Numbered from the stretch's first letter, positions 45,816 through 61,260 are shown. The stretch: DNA of 64,000 nt from Stenocarpella maydis (GCA_002270565.1 NQMI01000058.1:1-64000), one strand, 5' to 3'. Notes: generated from the letters alone by a model not told the origin. Numbers and translations: made by a program.

Positions 45816-47591
45816 GCCCAGCAGCAGCAGCAGGCCCAGCAGCAGCAGGCCCAGCAGCAGCAGGCCCAGCAGCAGCAGCAGCAGCAGCAAGCCCAGCAAC
45901 AGCAACAGCAACAGGCCCAGCAGCAACAAGCCCAGCAGCAGGCGTCTCACCAAACTCCTCCTCAGCAGCAGCCACAACAGCCGCAAGCCCAGCCTGGGCC
46001 GCCGCAGCCAACACCGCAGCAGCAGATGGGTCAGAGCGGACCTGCGCAAGCTAACGGCCCTCAGCCGAACCAGGGCCAGCCACAAGGTCCGAACCAGGCA
46101 CAGCCGGGCCAGCAGCAGCAGCAGCAGCCACCGCAGCCCGGCCAGCAGCAGCCTCAGGTGCAGGCTCAACCGAACCAGCCACAGGCCGCACAGCTGGTCG
46201 CTGCGCACCAGGCCAGTATGATGGCTCAGGCGCAGAAGCGCGAGGGTATGAAAGGGCACTGTTTGCTGCGGCTTATGAACTTCCAGGAGCATCTTAGCAG
46301 CTACTCATCGGTAAGTCCTGGATTACTGTGTGATCCGCAAGTCCGGCGTGGATACTGACTGTTTGGGTTCAGCAAGCGAAAGATAAAGACATCGCACATT
46401 GGCAGGAATTTGTGCGTCGTTTCTTCTCCCCCAGGGGTATATACCGGACCAATGTCCGCAACAAGGCGGACACGGAGGCTTCGGGCGACAAGCAGGTGGA
46501 GATGAACTTCCCGGCCATCCCCCACTACTTCCAGGCCAGCGGTGCGTCCAAGATAGAACTGCAGCTCGGTCAAGGGACGACAGACAAGCCCCTGCCGGGA
46601 GACTGCCACTTCATCGAGAACAGCAACGCCAGTGTCACAATGTGGTTCGAGACATCACACGTAAGTTTGCACTCGCCCTTCGTCCTGGACAAGTTACTCA
46701 ACAATTTTGAACTAGGTGGTCCATGTCGGAAACCTCCGTCTCCAGTTTGACGCCGAATCAAAGATTGATCTGTTCGAGTTCGTTACGACAGATCATGATG
46801 AGTATGTCTCGAGGACTGTGGTCGTTGATGGCGCGAAGCCCAACCACCAATGGATCAAGGAGTGGCGCACCGTCAATTCGGAAAACTCAGCGTCCCCTGA
46901 AATGAGCAAGAAGGGCAAGCCTCGGCCAAAGAAAAGTCCTCAGAACCCGCCCCCAGACCTCGACATCCCCCACTCCGCCGTCAAGCACGGCGTAGGGATC
47001 ACGGAGCAGCAATATCAATTCCTAGAGGTACTGAGTCCAACACCTACTTTGTAGCTTGGATCGACACTAACGTAGGGCCGCCAGATTGTCGAGGTCATGG
47101 GGACGATGAACCCCCTATTCCAGGCCGCGCACCAGCACCCGAATATGGGCGCGTACCAGGTCTTGGACGATTACGTCTCAAACCAGATCCCTCAGCCTGG
47201 TGCGCCGGCCATGAACGGTCAGGTCATGCCCAATGGTCCACGAACCCCAAGCTTTGGCCAGTTCCCAATGGGCGCGAGCCCTCATGCCACCCACCTCCCG
47301 CTGCCAGGCTCACCGCATGTCGGCAGCCCGGCGGCAGGTGCAATGCAGGCACCCGCCATGGCAATGCAACATAGCCAGCAGGGGAGCAGCTCGAACGCTA
47401 GCGCCAACACGTCGCCAGCCGGTCAGAAGAGGAGACGCCCTTCCGGTGTAAAGGTTGAGGAAGACGCCCCCGGAAACGCCCCTACGCCATCAGCTGCTGG
47501 TGGTGTTCCACAGGTCAACGGGGTCGCCGGCAACAAGACGAAGCCACCAACGCCCAGGATGCAGAAGAGGATGAAGGGCAACCCAGCATAG
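44856..47591 (+). CDS. ptaB: LIM-domain-binding transcription co-regulator (PtaB/SEUSS/Adn1 type)
   Basis: Six predicted exons: 44856-45156, 45254-45474, 45555-46310, 46373-46660, 46716-47027 and 47085-47591, giving 794 residues. All introns are GT-AG and keep frame. The N-terminal half is Gln/Met/Pro-rich, with a long polyglutamine region (about residues 234-310, coded by mixed CAG/CAA). Residues about 405-640 are the LIM-binding domain (LLRLMNFQEHLSSYS, HWQEFVRRFFSPRGIYR, VVHVGNLRLQFDAESKIDLF). The tail has a basic NLS-like patch (GQKRRRPSGVKVEE). Relatives (Aspergillus PtaB, fission-yeast Adn1, Candida Mfg1, animal LDB1) act in the nucleus with LisH/Flo8-type partners to control adhesion, hyphal growth and development. 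ATG 44856 is followed at once by ATG 44859, whose context is similar. Confidence 0.92.
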
Positions 47592-49533
47592 AATTGTCGG
47601 CAGACCCGTCGCAGGTGTCTCGGCAATGGAGGGCGGAAGTGCGGCATGTTAGAACGGGCGACAGGCTTCCGCATCCTTTGGTTCTCGGACCTCTCCTGAG
47701 CCGGCGTTTGAATCCTTATCAATGCATGGCGGCGACATCTCCAATATCATGACCGGCGTTCGGCAATACGACGTCTCTTACCTAATCAGCAGTTCCCCCT
47801 CCAGGATCCGAAATTCGAAGCATCATCGGAGCACACCAAAGCCGAGGGCTCATGCGTCGGCCTCGCAATTGAAACTTCGACTCCAAGGGTCGAGGCAGCG
47901 TCAATGATGCTTTATCTGATAACCACTGTGGCGCCGTACGGGTCGCATTCGACCTTGATGCAATGGGGCAGAGCCCGGTACGGACTGGAACACTTGCGGA
48001 CCTCAAAATTTAAGAGCCTCCTGCCTCCCTCGGCATCGCTGGGCAAGGCGTCTATGCGACCTACCGAAAATTATCGAAACGGCTTCGCTGCAATGCACAA
48101 CGATAACAACAAATGTTGCTATCAACATTTGAGAACGACATGAAAGTACAAGGGCGCCAATGCAACACGAATGATAATGAGAACCTTGTGCTCTTGAACC
48201 AAGAGAGCCTTGGTATGCCGCTACTTGTACGATAAACCATGGGAGAGGTCTACTGCTTTTGTGGCGTTAATAGGTGACATACAACCCCATTTATTTGTTC
48301 GCGGTGCATACTCATCAAGTGGAGAAAATAATCTCTCCTTGTCTTCTTGGACAGTTAGTCAAATTTTTTATTTTATTTTTTTGGACTTGGAAAGACGCAG
48401 AAAGAGGCTTGAGGATGAGCAGCAATGTGGTGGCCATTAGGCCCCCTTTCAGACAAAAAAGCAAGTCACGGTCGCTGGTGTTAACGGGAATGAATTTTGG
48501 GTATTTTTATGGGTATCATGGGGTATTCTTGTTTTATGTTGTCATACTCGGTTGACCTCTGCTTTGTTCAAGGCTCGGCGTCGGTGTGGGCTGTTTTGGT
48601 AGCAATGATGGCCTTAGTAGTTGCTGCTCGGACGAGGTTCATTTTGATCAGGGCCCTGGAAAGAGAGTCAATCATACCCATATTCAAGACAACAAGGCTT
48701 CTCCGTCTCTTCTGCTGTGTGCATGGTTGTCTCGGCGAGAGGTCCACGATGCAAGGGGCAAGTCCATCTGCGTGCTTCGAGCCCGGAGGCGGAGCAGCGG
48801 GGCCCTAGGACCGTCAGGTCAACTCAAGTCTTGTTGTCACTTGTACGGGTGGGCTGTGCTGCTTGCTGTCTCTTGGTGTATTACAAAAATTGTGTCTTGT
48901 TTTGAGAAAGTCCCCTCTGATACTTTGGACGCAAGGATGGGATAAATCCGCCTCGGTACCGGTGTGTAACCAGGAAATCCTGCCGCGTCTCTTGTATCGC
49001 TTCGGCCTTACTCATCAAGGTGTAGCGAGCCTCGCAAAGACCCGGGACCAGTTGGGGATGAACCTCGATGGGATTTTGGATGATAGCCAAGCCTTGATAC
49101 GATAGACTGGTGTTTTAGGACCCGTCACTCCTGGATTTCAGGCACAAAACGCTAGATATCACTGGTGTATGTATATATGAAGGCATGGGACATTTTTGAC
49201 GTTTTTCGAACACGATTTCAAATATGTCTCGTAGCAGGGGGTGACGATGGGAATACACCTGCGACTTGGGTGGGGAGAGAAGGGGGTCAGCCCATACTGG
49301 CAAAATTAGGTATCTAGCTGTGGACTTGGTTTGTTCCCTGTCTTGATTACGAAATGTAACAAAGGCAGGCTATATCAACTGAACATTTCCCCCTGGTGAG
49401 GATGACGTGGAAACCCCGCCCATCCATGCTACCGGCTCGAGCACAAATATCCCAGCTCGGTGGCCCCGCTGGTGATGTATGTGTCTACATATGTAGTAGG
49501 TCATTAAAGCTGTGTGGGGGCATGCTCACGGAT

Positions 49534-49593
<60 letters not shown>

Positions 49594-51312
49594 TCGCTGC
49601 CGTTTCGCAGACCAGTCTGAGGGCACATTGAACTAGACAAAAGTCGAGAGCTAGATGCTGTGGGATGCACTTTTTGAACCTGGAGCCAAACACTAGAAGT
49701 TGGGTGGCTTTGCCTGGTTAGGATGTTGTTTTGAGGAGGAAAGGCCCCCGGGAAGGCGGGGGGTTGCAGGAATGGGGGGTGAGGAAGAAAGTCAAAGAAA
49801 AGAACCAAAAAGGGGAGCAGAAGGCACACATGGTCGAACATGCGGCCTCCGAGGTGCTACTTGCAGCACCGTAGCCCTGTCCCAGAATGGGATGAATGAA
49901 AAGGGGTTCTTTTTCTTTGATATCAAAGGTAGAACCTGGAGACAGTTGCACTATAGACACGTCGTGGCCAGATTTTGCTCTGGTGTTGGGAGTTGGACGG
50001 CGGAGGCGGGGTTATAAATGATGGGATGAGGTCTTGTTTGGGGTGAGGGAACTCGGCCAGCCTGGGCGGTGGTGAAGCGGTGGTCTTTGACACTATGTTG
50101 GTTGGGATGAGGCCTCTCAGTCCAGGCCATCGATGATACTTGTCGATACATCTCGGTGCGCTGGATACGGTCTTGCTGTTTTGCTCAAGGCAAATGCCGC
50201 TGACTTTGGCACTAGGCATTCGCAGGATATGCTGAGAGTGAGACAAAGGCAGCAAGTATGTGATGGTCATGAAAGCTACCATAGGCCTGAGTTGCCTCTG
50301 CTGTCTATGCCAGAGCTTGCTGGTCTGGAACTGTACACCTGAGGACCCCTGGATCCTTAGGAATTAAGCAGATCAACACGATAACGATCCTCTCTGAGTG
50401 GGGAAGAAGATATGGGCAGATGGCAAATGACACTCATCATTGATAGTGTAAAATCGAGTCTGCTTCTCTGTGTACGTAGATGGCTGGGAAGATACCCCAC
50501 CGCCCAGTATGTTGAAGAGATTGGCATACCACTTTCGGGAAATGATGATATCTCTTGCCCAACGCAAATGGCACACCATATGACACCGTACATGCTGCCC
50601 ATGAAGGATAATGGTTCGTATGCCCATGCCGGACCAATCAGCCTCCCCGTTCGTTGCGTCGACAAAGGCCATGGCAGTGTCTTGCGACGTACCAGGCTAT
50701 ATGGTGCAGTCTTGGTCGTGTATGGTATCTGAACAGTCCACGTTTGATGAGACGAAATGATGCATCACAGGACACACAAAGACAGAGAGAATGGGACAGT
50801 AGTAACACGAAGGCCCTGGTCACGGCAGTACCGCCTCAGGCAGCAGGAGACAGGTAAGAGAATCACGGTCAAACGCAGTGAAGCGGCGTGGTGGCTGCGG
50901 ACGTGGGCTCAGATAGCTCTTATTCAATATCCGTCAAGGGGTACAGCCTTGCTCAGAAACTGCGAAGCAAGCGAGAACCTGGCCCTGGACAGAGAGAGCA
51001 AAGAAGTATAGAATAACGTCATCAAAGCGACAAGCATGGGAAAAGCACCATTTAAGCAGCAAGACCGGAAGGGGGGGACCATATGAGGCTGATAATCAAG
51101 AGGTGAACAAAAGGTATATTCACCGCCCCCCTGCCGGTGGTCTAACCCTTCCCCTGCGAATCTCGGGCTCCCGCGAGCTCCTCGGCTATCAGGTAATAAC
51201 ACTCTGCATAAATCCATCCAGTTCCAGCCCCCAAAAACGCCCCGAGTCGCCTGAAAAGTCATGTCAAGGTATCATCCTGCCGAGATGCAGGTGTGCGGCC
51301 TCTCCGGCAGGA
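47592..51312. other. Large convergent intergenic region
   Basis: 3.7 kb between the 3' ends of ptaB and atg8. It contains a compound (TG)n(GA)n microsatellite near 49534-49584. The ATG frame at 50412-50732 (106 codons) has no domain. No tRNA, rRNA or transposon signature is recognised. The length is unusual for a region with no apparent promoter and might host non-coding transcripts, which sequence alone cannot show. Confidence 0.45.
49534..49591. repeat. Compound (TG)n(GA)n(CA)n microsatellite
   Basis: About 12 TG units are followed directly by about 13 GA units and a short CA run. Directly visible. Confidence 0.93.
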
Positions 51313-53347
<2,035 letters not shown>

Positions 53348-54671
53348 ATGGCCTCGACAAGCAGAGCCCTCCGCGCCACAGCGGACGGCTTCTTCACTTC
53401 CAGAGTCGCTTGTTGCAGGCCCATATCCCCGGGCTTCTTCACGGCCACCTCACGGAGAGCTTCCTCGGACGCACTGGCCGCCCCATTGGCCGGCCACACC
53501 TCTTCCAGGCACTCGTACTGGGCTGCATTTACAGGCGTGGCCCTCGTCTCGACGGCACTCCTCACAACAGTACGGAGTCCCCCAATCAAACTGATACACC
53601 ACCCGCCGCCTTGAGGGACAACGGCTCACTATCTCGCCGACACAGCTTGCCAGGGAGCCCACCCAGCTCGACACTATGACCCTCCCCGAGCGCGATGCCC
53701 TCGCCAGGCGCGAATCCGGCGTGACGGACCAGTCGCCCATGCGCCTCCGCATGGAGAAGTTCATAAAGGAGCAGCAGCAGGAGATCATCAAGGGCCTGGC
53801 CGAGGTCGATGGCGGCCGCTTCCAGCAGGACGAGTGGCAGCGCAAGGAGGGCGGCGGCGGCATCACGTGCATCCTCCAGGACGGCAATGTCTTTGAGAAG
53901 GCCGGCGTCGGCGTCTCGGTCGTCTACGGCTCCCTCCCCAAGCCTGCGATCGAGAAGATGCGCGCCAACCACAAGAACATCGGCGGCGGCGGCGAGACCC
54001 CAGAAAAGCTCGAGTTCTTCGCCGCCGGCCTGAGCCTGGTCGTGCACCCACGCAACCCCATGGCCCCGACCGTGCACCTGAACTACCGCTACTTCGAGAC
54101 GGCGAACCCCGACGGCACCTCGGATGCGTGGTGGTTCGGCGGCGGCGCCGACCTGACGCCGTCGTACCTGTTCGACGAGGACGCCATCCACTTCCACAAG
54201 ACGCTCAAGGACGTGTGCGACAAGCACAACAAGGACTACTGGCCCAGGTTCAAGAAGTGGTGCGACGAGTACTTTTACAACAAGCACCGCGGCGAGTCCC
54301 GCGGCGTGGGCGGCATCTTCTTTGACGACCTGGACGAGACGGTGGCCGACAAGGAGAACCTGTTCGCCTTCATCCAGGACGGCCTGCAGAGCTTCCTGCC
54401 GGGGTACATCCCCATCATCAACAGGCGCAAGGACATGCCTTTCAACGAGCAGGAGAAGGAGTGGCAGCAGATCCGCAGGGGCAAGTACGTCGAGTTCAAC
54501 CTGGTGCACGACCGGGGCACCGCCTTCGGCCTGAACACGCCCGGCGCGAGGGTGGAGAGCATCCTCATGAGCCTGCCGCTTACGGCCAGCTGGAAATACA
54601 TGTACACGCCCCCGGGGCCCAGGGAAGAGAGGCTGACGCAGATCCTGAAGGAACCCAAGGACTGGGTATGA
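53348..54671 (+). CDS. hem13: Coproporphyrinogen III oxidase, oxygen-dependent
   Basis: Predicted exons 53348-53569 and 53646-54671, 415 residues. The enzyme oxidatively decarboxylates two propionates of coproporphyrinogen III to vinyls, giving protoporphyrinogen IX in haem synthesis. The C-terminal 330 residues are almost consensus: SVVYGSLPK, FFAAGLSLVVHPRNPMAP, HLNYRYFET, WWFGGGADLTPSYLFDEDA, CDEYFYNKHRGESRGVGG and YVEFNLVHDRGTAFGL. Exon 1 codes an Arg/Ser-rich presequence followed by a hydrophobic stretch (SYWAAFTGVALVSTALLTT). That fits targeting to the mitochondrial intermembrane space; the yeast enzyme is cytosolic. The intron donor GTACGG at 53570 is certain in phase. The acceptor at 53645 (ACAG) is preferred, but one at 53666 (CCCAG) also keeps frame and would remove seven residues. 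Confidence 0.92.
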
Positions 54672-55070
54672 GGACGTAGGGGGACGATAGATGCTATTCG
54701 AGATGCGGCCCTGCCCAGTAAAAAATAAAAGCGATGTGAAAAATAGGAACAAAACATATATGACCAAAAACAAAAACAAAAAAAAAAAGGGGGGGGGGGG
54801 CTCTATGCCCGCAAATTTTGGAAGCGGCATCAAGGCGTGATTTACATCAGATTCAAGGCCGCTTGTTCCTGCCTGGGGCTCTGAGGTGTTAGCCCATCTA
54901 CCAATACCGTAACCTCAACCATCGGCGAGGTGAACGAACTGTCCAACCTTGAAAACCACGTTCCGCTCCACAACCACAGCACGTATTCAAATAATGCCGG
55001 AACCGCCAAAATACCAAGTCAGCCCGCAGCAGTAATCCCAAATGGCCTTCATACCCGCCCGCGCACCAAG
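54672..55070. other. Short intergenic region
   Basis: About 400 nt between hem13 and the SWIM-domain gene, both plus strand. It has A-rich and G-run sequence at 54767-54801 and presumably holds the hem13 3' end and the next promoter. Nothing else is recognised. Confidence 0.45.
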
Positions 55071-55687
55071 ATGTCCTCATCGCCACCTTCCCTGCCCTCG
55101 CCCAGGCAGCTCCTCACCTCGATCCTGAACCAGATTTCCAAGATTCCACCGCCACCACCACCACCACCAGCAGCAGCAGCAGCAGCAGCAGCGGGCAGTA
55201 GCAACAACAGCAACAACACGAGGCCCACCAGGACCGACTCGTTCCCCGCGCGCGGGCAGCCCCCGGTGGCGGCCAACCCCCTCAGGCTGATGGACCCGTC
55301 GCACCGCCCGCTCTTCACGACCCTGCACGTGCTCTTCCCGTCCCTCGTGCTCCGGCGCTCGACCTCCTGGACAGGGGCCTCGTCACGCTGCTGCTGCTGG
55401 CGGCCGGGGGGACATCACCATCGCCGCCGCCGCCGCCGTCATCGCCATCGGTGTACCTAGTCCGCTCAGCACACAAGCCTGCGCGGCGGCCCCACCACGG
55501 CGACGGCGGCGGTGACGCGGCGACATCAGCGCACGCGGCGGCAGCCACCGGGGCCGGCAGCAGCCAGAGGACCTATATCGTGCACACGGCGGCGTGGAAC
55601 TGCACGTGCGCCGCCTTCGCCTTCTCCGCGTTCCCGCCCTCCCACGCGGCCGCGCCCGGGACGTTCCTGGGCCCGGGGGGACGACGA

Positions 55688-55719
<32 letters not shown>

Positions 55720-55957
55720 GCCAGGAGGGGACGATGACAACGGCGGCGACGACGCAGAGGAAGAGGTTGGGGCTGGGGGCCTGTGGGAGTTCGGCGGGGT
55801 GAGCCTCGACGGCCGCGCGGGGGGCGTGCCGCCCCCGTGCTGCAAGCACCTGCTGGCCTGTGTCCTGGCCGAGCGGTGGGAGTGCGGCCTGGGGAGGTAC
55901 GTGGTCCGGAGGGAGCTGGGGAGGGACGAGATGGCGGGTGTGTTTGCGGACGTCTGA
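55071..55957 (+). CDS. sws1: SWIM zinc-finger protein, Sws1/ZSWIM7 type (1-nt frame break)
   Basis: ATG 55071 (AAGATG) opens a frame with RQLLTSILNQISKIP and LHVLFPSLVL, then breaks. Shifting by one base at about 55352, as if one C were missing, gives PALDLLDRGLVTLL and continues in the frame to TGA 55957, about 295 residues. The order of motifs (LF....ALDLLDR, YLVRSA, then NCTCAAFAFSAF and CCKHLLACVLAERW) follows ZSWIM7/SWS1. The SWIM zinc ligands are Cys 55601 and Cys 55607 (CxC), then Cys 55841 and His 55847 (CxH). Sws1 joins RAD51-paralogue partners in the Shu complex, which aids Rad51 filament assembly in homologous recombination. The protein is longer than the 140-residue human form because of Pro/Ala and Gly/Asp low-complexity inserts. 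The break may be a sequencing error, since the flanking motifs are intact. Confidence 0.75.
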
Positions 55958-56350
55958 TTTGCGTTATGGCACCGGGGTGAGCGGTACGTAGCAAGGAGAC
56001 TGGCGCCTTTTTGTCACAGATAAACGTGGGGGAGGCTGGCACAGCAGCATCAGGTTGCATTTGCATCGGGATCATGGGCGATAGGCAAGGCGCACGGCGT
56101 GGCATGGGGGGGGGGGCTTATGGTCTCCCGGGCGTTTTTTTTTTTTTTTTTTGCTCATGGCATATAAATTCTGGCTGTGGTGTTCCGTCGGCTTTCCTGT
56201 CATGAGCCTCACGGGTATTCCCAGACTATTAACAGAATCCGTGCTCCCGGCGACGGATCAGTCACTTTTCTATGTCGTCCTGAACTCGTACAAATGCGTC
56301 ATGGTTCCTTTGCGCCGGTCCCACCCCTCTTTCCGTGCTCCCCCGGTGCT
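55958..56350. other. Convergent intergenic region
   Basis: About 390 nt between the 3' ends of the SWIM-domain gene and rpn8. It contains a G-run near 56106 and a T-run of about 17 near 56137-56152. It presumably carries both terminators. Confidence 0.5.
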
Positions 56351-57552
56351 CTATTTCTTCTTATCCTTCGGACCATCATCCTTCTTCTCCGAGCCCTCCT
56401 TGCTCACCTCCCCGTTCACGCCGTTGGGCGCCTTGTCCCCGTTCACCTTCTTGTCGCCGTCCTTCTCCTTCTCCTCACCCTCCTTCTTGGCCGCGTCCTT
56501 CTCCTCCTGCTGCTGGCGGTTCTGGATCTTGTTCTCGATGAGATCGTGGAAGGCGGTGATGGCCCGGATCAGGGAGCTCAGGTAGATGGCCATGAGCTGG
56601 TCGTTGGTCTTGACGTTGAGCGCATAGCTCAGCTCGCTCTCGCCCTTGCCCTTTGAGGGTGTCGACAGGTTCGGCAGCAGGTTGAAGACGTCTTGCAGGT
56701 TGCCCAATATGACGTGGTTCACGGGCAGCTTGCCGTCGAGGACCTTCTTCAGGTACACCTGGATGTTCTGCAGCCGCAGGTGGAGGCCTTGGAGGGACTG
56801 GAGCTGGTTGGTCACGCGCGTGGACAGGGTGCCAGCTGCGACGTCGCGGATGTCACGGAGCAGGTGCTCAACGCCTATCTCCTCGGCCTCCTCGGCCTCG
56901 ATGATGGATGCCGTGTTGACAAAGGTCTTGGATGCTGTCGTGCCGTCCTATGGTTTGTGTGTCTTGTCAGTACCTGGGGAGCAAGCAGACATACTGCGTG
57001 GCTGCGGGCCGACGTACATCCTTGATCTCGTCCACGGCAAAGTAGGCATCTGTGGGCACGCCAGCCTCCTTGGGTTGCACGTCGATGATGACCAGCAGTG
57101 GGTTTGGGGTGTAGCGCTTGAACAGCTCGTTGATCTTGAGGTCGGAGGCTCGCAGCTTTGGGCCCGAGTGGTACCAGCCTATTAACCTCTCTCGCGCGTT
57201 GACCTTCTTGAACATCTCGTTCATGGACTCGATATAGTTGTGATCCAGGAACCAGACGGATGGGTCCTTGTCGTCCTCCTCGAAAGGGACTGGGGGAGAA
57301 TAGCGTCAGAAGGCATTTGAAGTGGACAAGCAGCGTGTCGCGCGAGGGCCGGGACCAACCTGCGAAGCTGTTTGATACCCGCACCACCTTGCCATTGTTC
57401 TGTCCTAGTAATACGCCGACGACTCGCTTGTTCTTGGATGATGTGGATGCGGCGCGGTTGTAGTGATCGACGACGGACAGCAGCACGAGAGGGGCGACGC
57501 TGACTTTCCTCTCCTCCACCAGCGACAATGTCTCTGTGGTTGTGGAAGGCAT
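56351..57552 (-). CDS. rpn8: 26S proteasome regulatory subunit Rpn8
   Basis: Three predicted exons on the minus strand: 57552-57360, 57289-57018 and 56947-56351, giving 353 residues. The N-terminal 180 residues are an MPN domain ([59 protein letters not shown]). As in other Rpn8 proteins, the metal-binding JAMM His-x-His is absent. The subunit is therefore structural, pairing with the deubiquitinase Rpn11 in the proteasome lid. The helical C-terminal part ([27 protein letters not shown]) ends in a Lys/Glu-rich disordered tail. Both introns are 70 nt GT-AG (GTTGGT...CCAG; GTACGT...ATAG) and reconstruct conserved junctions (NSFA|VPFEED and DEIKD|DGTTASK). The gene is divergent to adk1. Confidence 0.96.
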
Positions 57553-58810
57553 GGTGACGGTATCGAGGGGGTCTGATGATGGGGCTGGGGGAGGGAGACG
57601 AGAGCTTCAAGGTTGGTGTGGATCGTCTGGTGCTGGTGGTGTTGAGCAGCTGCGTAATGGCGGCTGCCTCTCGGTGCTGCCAAAGCTACCAGCAAGCACG
57701 AGCCAGGTTTCCTGGGCAGGCAGTGACCCCCCCCCTCTCTCCCCCCGCCCCAAATTTGTCGCTGGTCCGAACCCCCGTCAATCGGCAGCCGACCATCAAA
57801 GCTGCGACGAACGGGGTTTACTATGTAGAGGGTGCAGGGAATAGAGCATCGTCACAGACTAGTCCGAATAAACAATTCATGGATTCACACAGAAGCGCAG
57901 GACTTGCTGGTGTATTTTAGATATAACGAGGTGGAGGAAACCATGACTGAGGGTTATTCACAGGGAGAACGAGACACGTGCCTCCTGACACTATGGCCAA
58001 GGGAAGAAGCAACCTCGAAAGCTATGTTCACCGGCTGAACTTGCTCAGCATCGCTTTCCAAATTTCTCCGAGGCCACCTGGAGAGCACGTATCAGTAGTA
58101 CGACGACATACCACCACACACATCGACATTCGGAACCTGCGCCCACACCACAAGCCAAGATGCGCAGCTTTGCTATCGAGATAGCGGCCAGTGGGAGGAA
58201 TCTTGCAAGGAGGACAGACATGTCGGCCCTCACAGTTGGGTCACCACGGTCCAGCTCCACCCTGTATTCCTACTCGGCCAAGTACTGCACCGCCTGGGAC
58301 AGCACGGCTGCCGTCATCTTGGTTGCAGCTAGGTTCGGTGGAGTGGATCGAAATGGCCGGACCAGAGGCTCATCGAGTTAGCCGACAGGCACCTCGCACT
58401 ATTTCGTCGCCCAATTGGCCGATAACCCGGCGTCACAACCCCCCCCCCCCCCCCCNNNNNNNCCCCCCCGTCCCTGCGCCTGCTCGTGCAAGCCCCAAAC
58501 ACGCTTGTGCTGTATTGTTGAACGTCGCTCGTCGGACACCTTAAAAGCGAACCGCGGCTCTTTTGGCCAACTTTCACCCTCCTGCGAGGCACTTTTTGAA
58601 CCTCGTCCCAGCCAGAGTTCTGCCCACCAGCGACACCAGCGACACCAGCGCGTCCCCCTCTCCCCTCTCAGCCTCGTCGCTACCCTCCCCCGGACTTCTC
58701 TGTGCCGCCAGCAGGCCTGCTGCCCCCTGCCGTCGCATTCAATTGCCTCGGCTGCCCGGTCCGCCGCTCCAACGTCAGCGGTCTTCTCTATTCTACCCAC
58801 ACCCGACACC
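57553..58810. promoter_or_regulatory. Divergent upstream region of rpn8 and adk1, with assembly gap
   Basis: About 1.26 kb between the two starts. A poly-C run at 58438-58469 is interrupted by seven N (58456-58462), so its true length is unknown. The region after it (58560-58810) is the C-rich adk1 leader. No proteasome-type element that I can name is certain. Frames crossing the poly-C run are artefacts. Confidence 0.5.
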
Positions 58811-59924
<1,114 letters not shown>

Positions 59925-61260
59925 GGTCGTTAAGGCCGTGTTCATCATCATCGTCGTCGTTATCATCCTCTCTCGCGCGCGCGGCTACTATGCAACACCA
60001 AAACCGCCCTTGACGTCCAGCCCACCTCAACCCGGCCAGTGGGGGTTCTTGATCTTGAACAAAGAGACGCAGAAAGAGAAAAGATGCCATCTCAAAATGT
60101 AGAAATTGGACGAGATCTCAAGAATCCAAAATGACCAAAGGAAGCCCCCCCCCCCCGGACGTGCAGGAAAACTTTCCCCCTCGTCATCTTTTGCCGCGAA
60201 ACAAAACAAATATTCGGAAAGCATTCTCGATGTTCTGTGGAACGCGCGCGCGAGAGAGATCACGAGTCTGTGGGATCGCTACGCCGAAAAACGTGCCATG
60301 TATGTATATCAAGACGGGCTGCCCCCCCTCCCCCCCCCCGCCAAGACCCCGGGCTTCCTGCCGTGTATGCTATGAAATGGAAAAGTTCTACCCAGCACGA
60401 AAGAGCTCCCGGTGATATCCCTGCTACTATTTGAACTGATTCCCCTTGGTTTGTTTGCTGGTGATATCGTCACGGCACGCTGGGCGGGACGAGTAGTCTT
60501 GTTGCACCGTTAAAGAAACAAGAAACTGCCAGAGACAAGACGACCTCCCAATTCTCTGTTCTGCGTACTCAGTGCCACCGGCGTAACTGTAAACAGCAAG
60601 GGGGTATTATACATAAAGTGGAACATATGCCGTACCCTTTCTCCAAGCATGCAAGTTAAAAAAAAACACACTTATCTCTCTCCCCGTTCCTTCCTATAAT
60701 TCAAACACGCGCATGTGTTTGTCGTGGTGGAGGTTGTGCTGCCCTCGACCACTTTCCGTATGGGCCACTCCAGGTCCTCCTCCTCTCATCGCCAACAAGA
60801 TGCTCTTGACCATGATCCCCACCACCTTCCTCACCACCCAGCTGTTATCCAGAGAGCGCCACGCTATGGAGTATAACAAAAGAAAAGCTCTGCCGACTAT
60901 GCCACCCCCACCACTGTCACCACCCCTACTGCTCTGACTGCCAGCAGTGGTTGTTGTATGATGATGATCTTGAGCCGTCGATGTCGTCACTATAATACGC
61001 AAGGAAAAAAAGTGGAAGGAAAAGGGGGTAAGGGAAGACAAGATGGGTGCGCCGCTCGCTCTCGCGCAAGGACGAAGCGGCGGCGGAACCGGCGGTGTTT
61101 GTTGCGAGCCGGGTTTCGTGCGAAGGTACGCCTTGTGACAGTCACCCAGCGCAGTCCACGCCGACGCCGGGAGCAGGGCCCAGACATCACCCACGCATGA
61201 GGCAGCGAGGCGCGCTCGGACTTGTCCTGCCAGGATACCCTACAGGCCTGGAAGCTGTCG
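59925..61260. other. Convergent intergenic region
   Basis: About 1.3 kb between the 3' ends of adk1 and the Hook gene. It contains C-runs near 60146 and 60325 and an A-run near 60658. No frame here has a recognisable domain. Confidence 0.45.

Noticed and set aside
45549..46292. 247-codon antisense frame of leucine repeats
   Set aside because: It is the antisense of the ptaB CAG tract (CTG codons), not an independent gene.
50412..50732. 106-codon ATG frame between ptaB and atg8
   Set aside because: No recognisable domain and no supporting context. It was kept out of the gene list.
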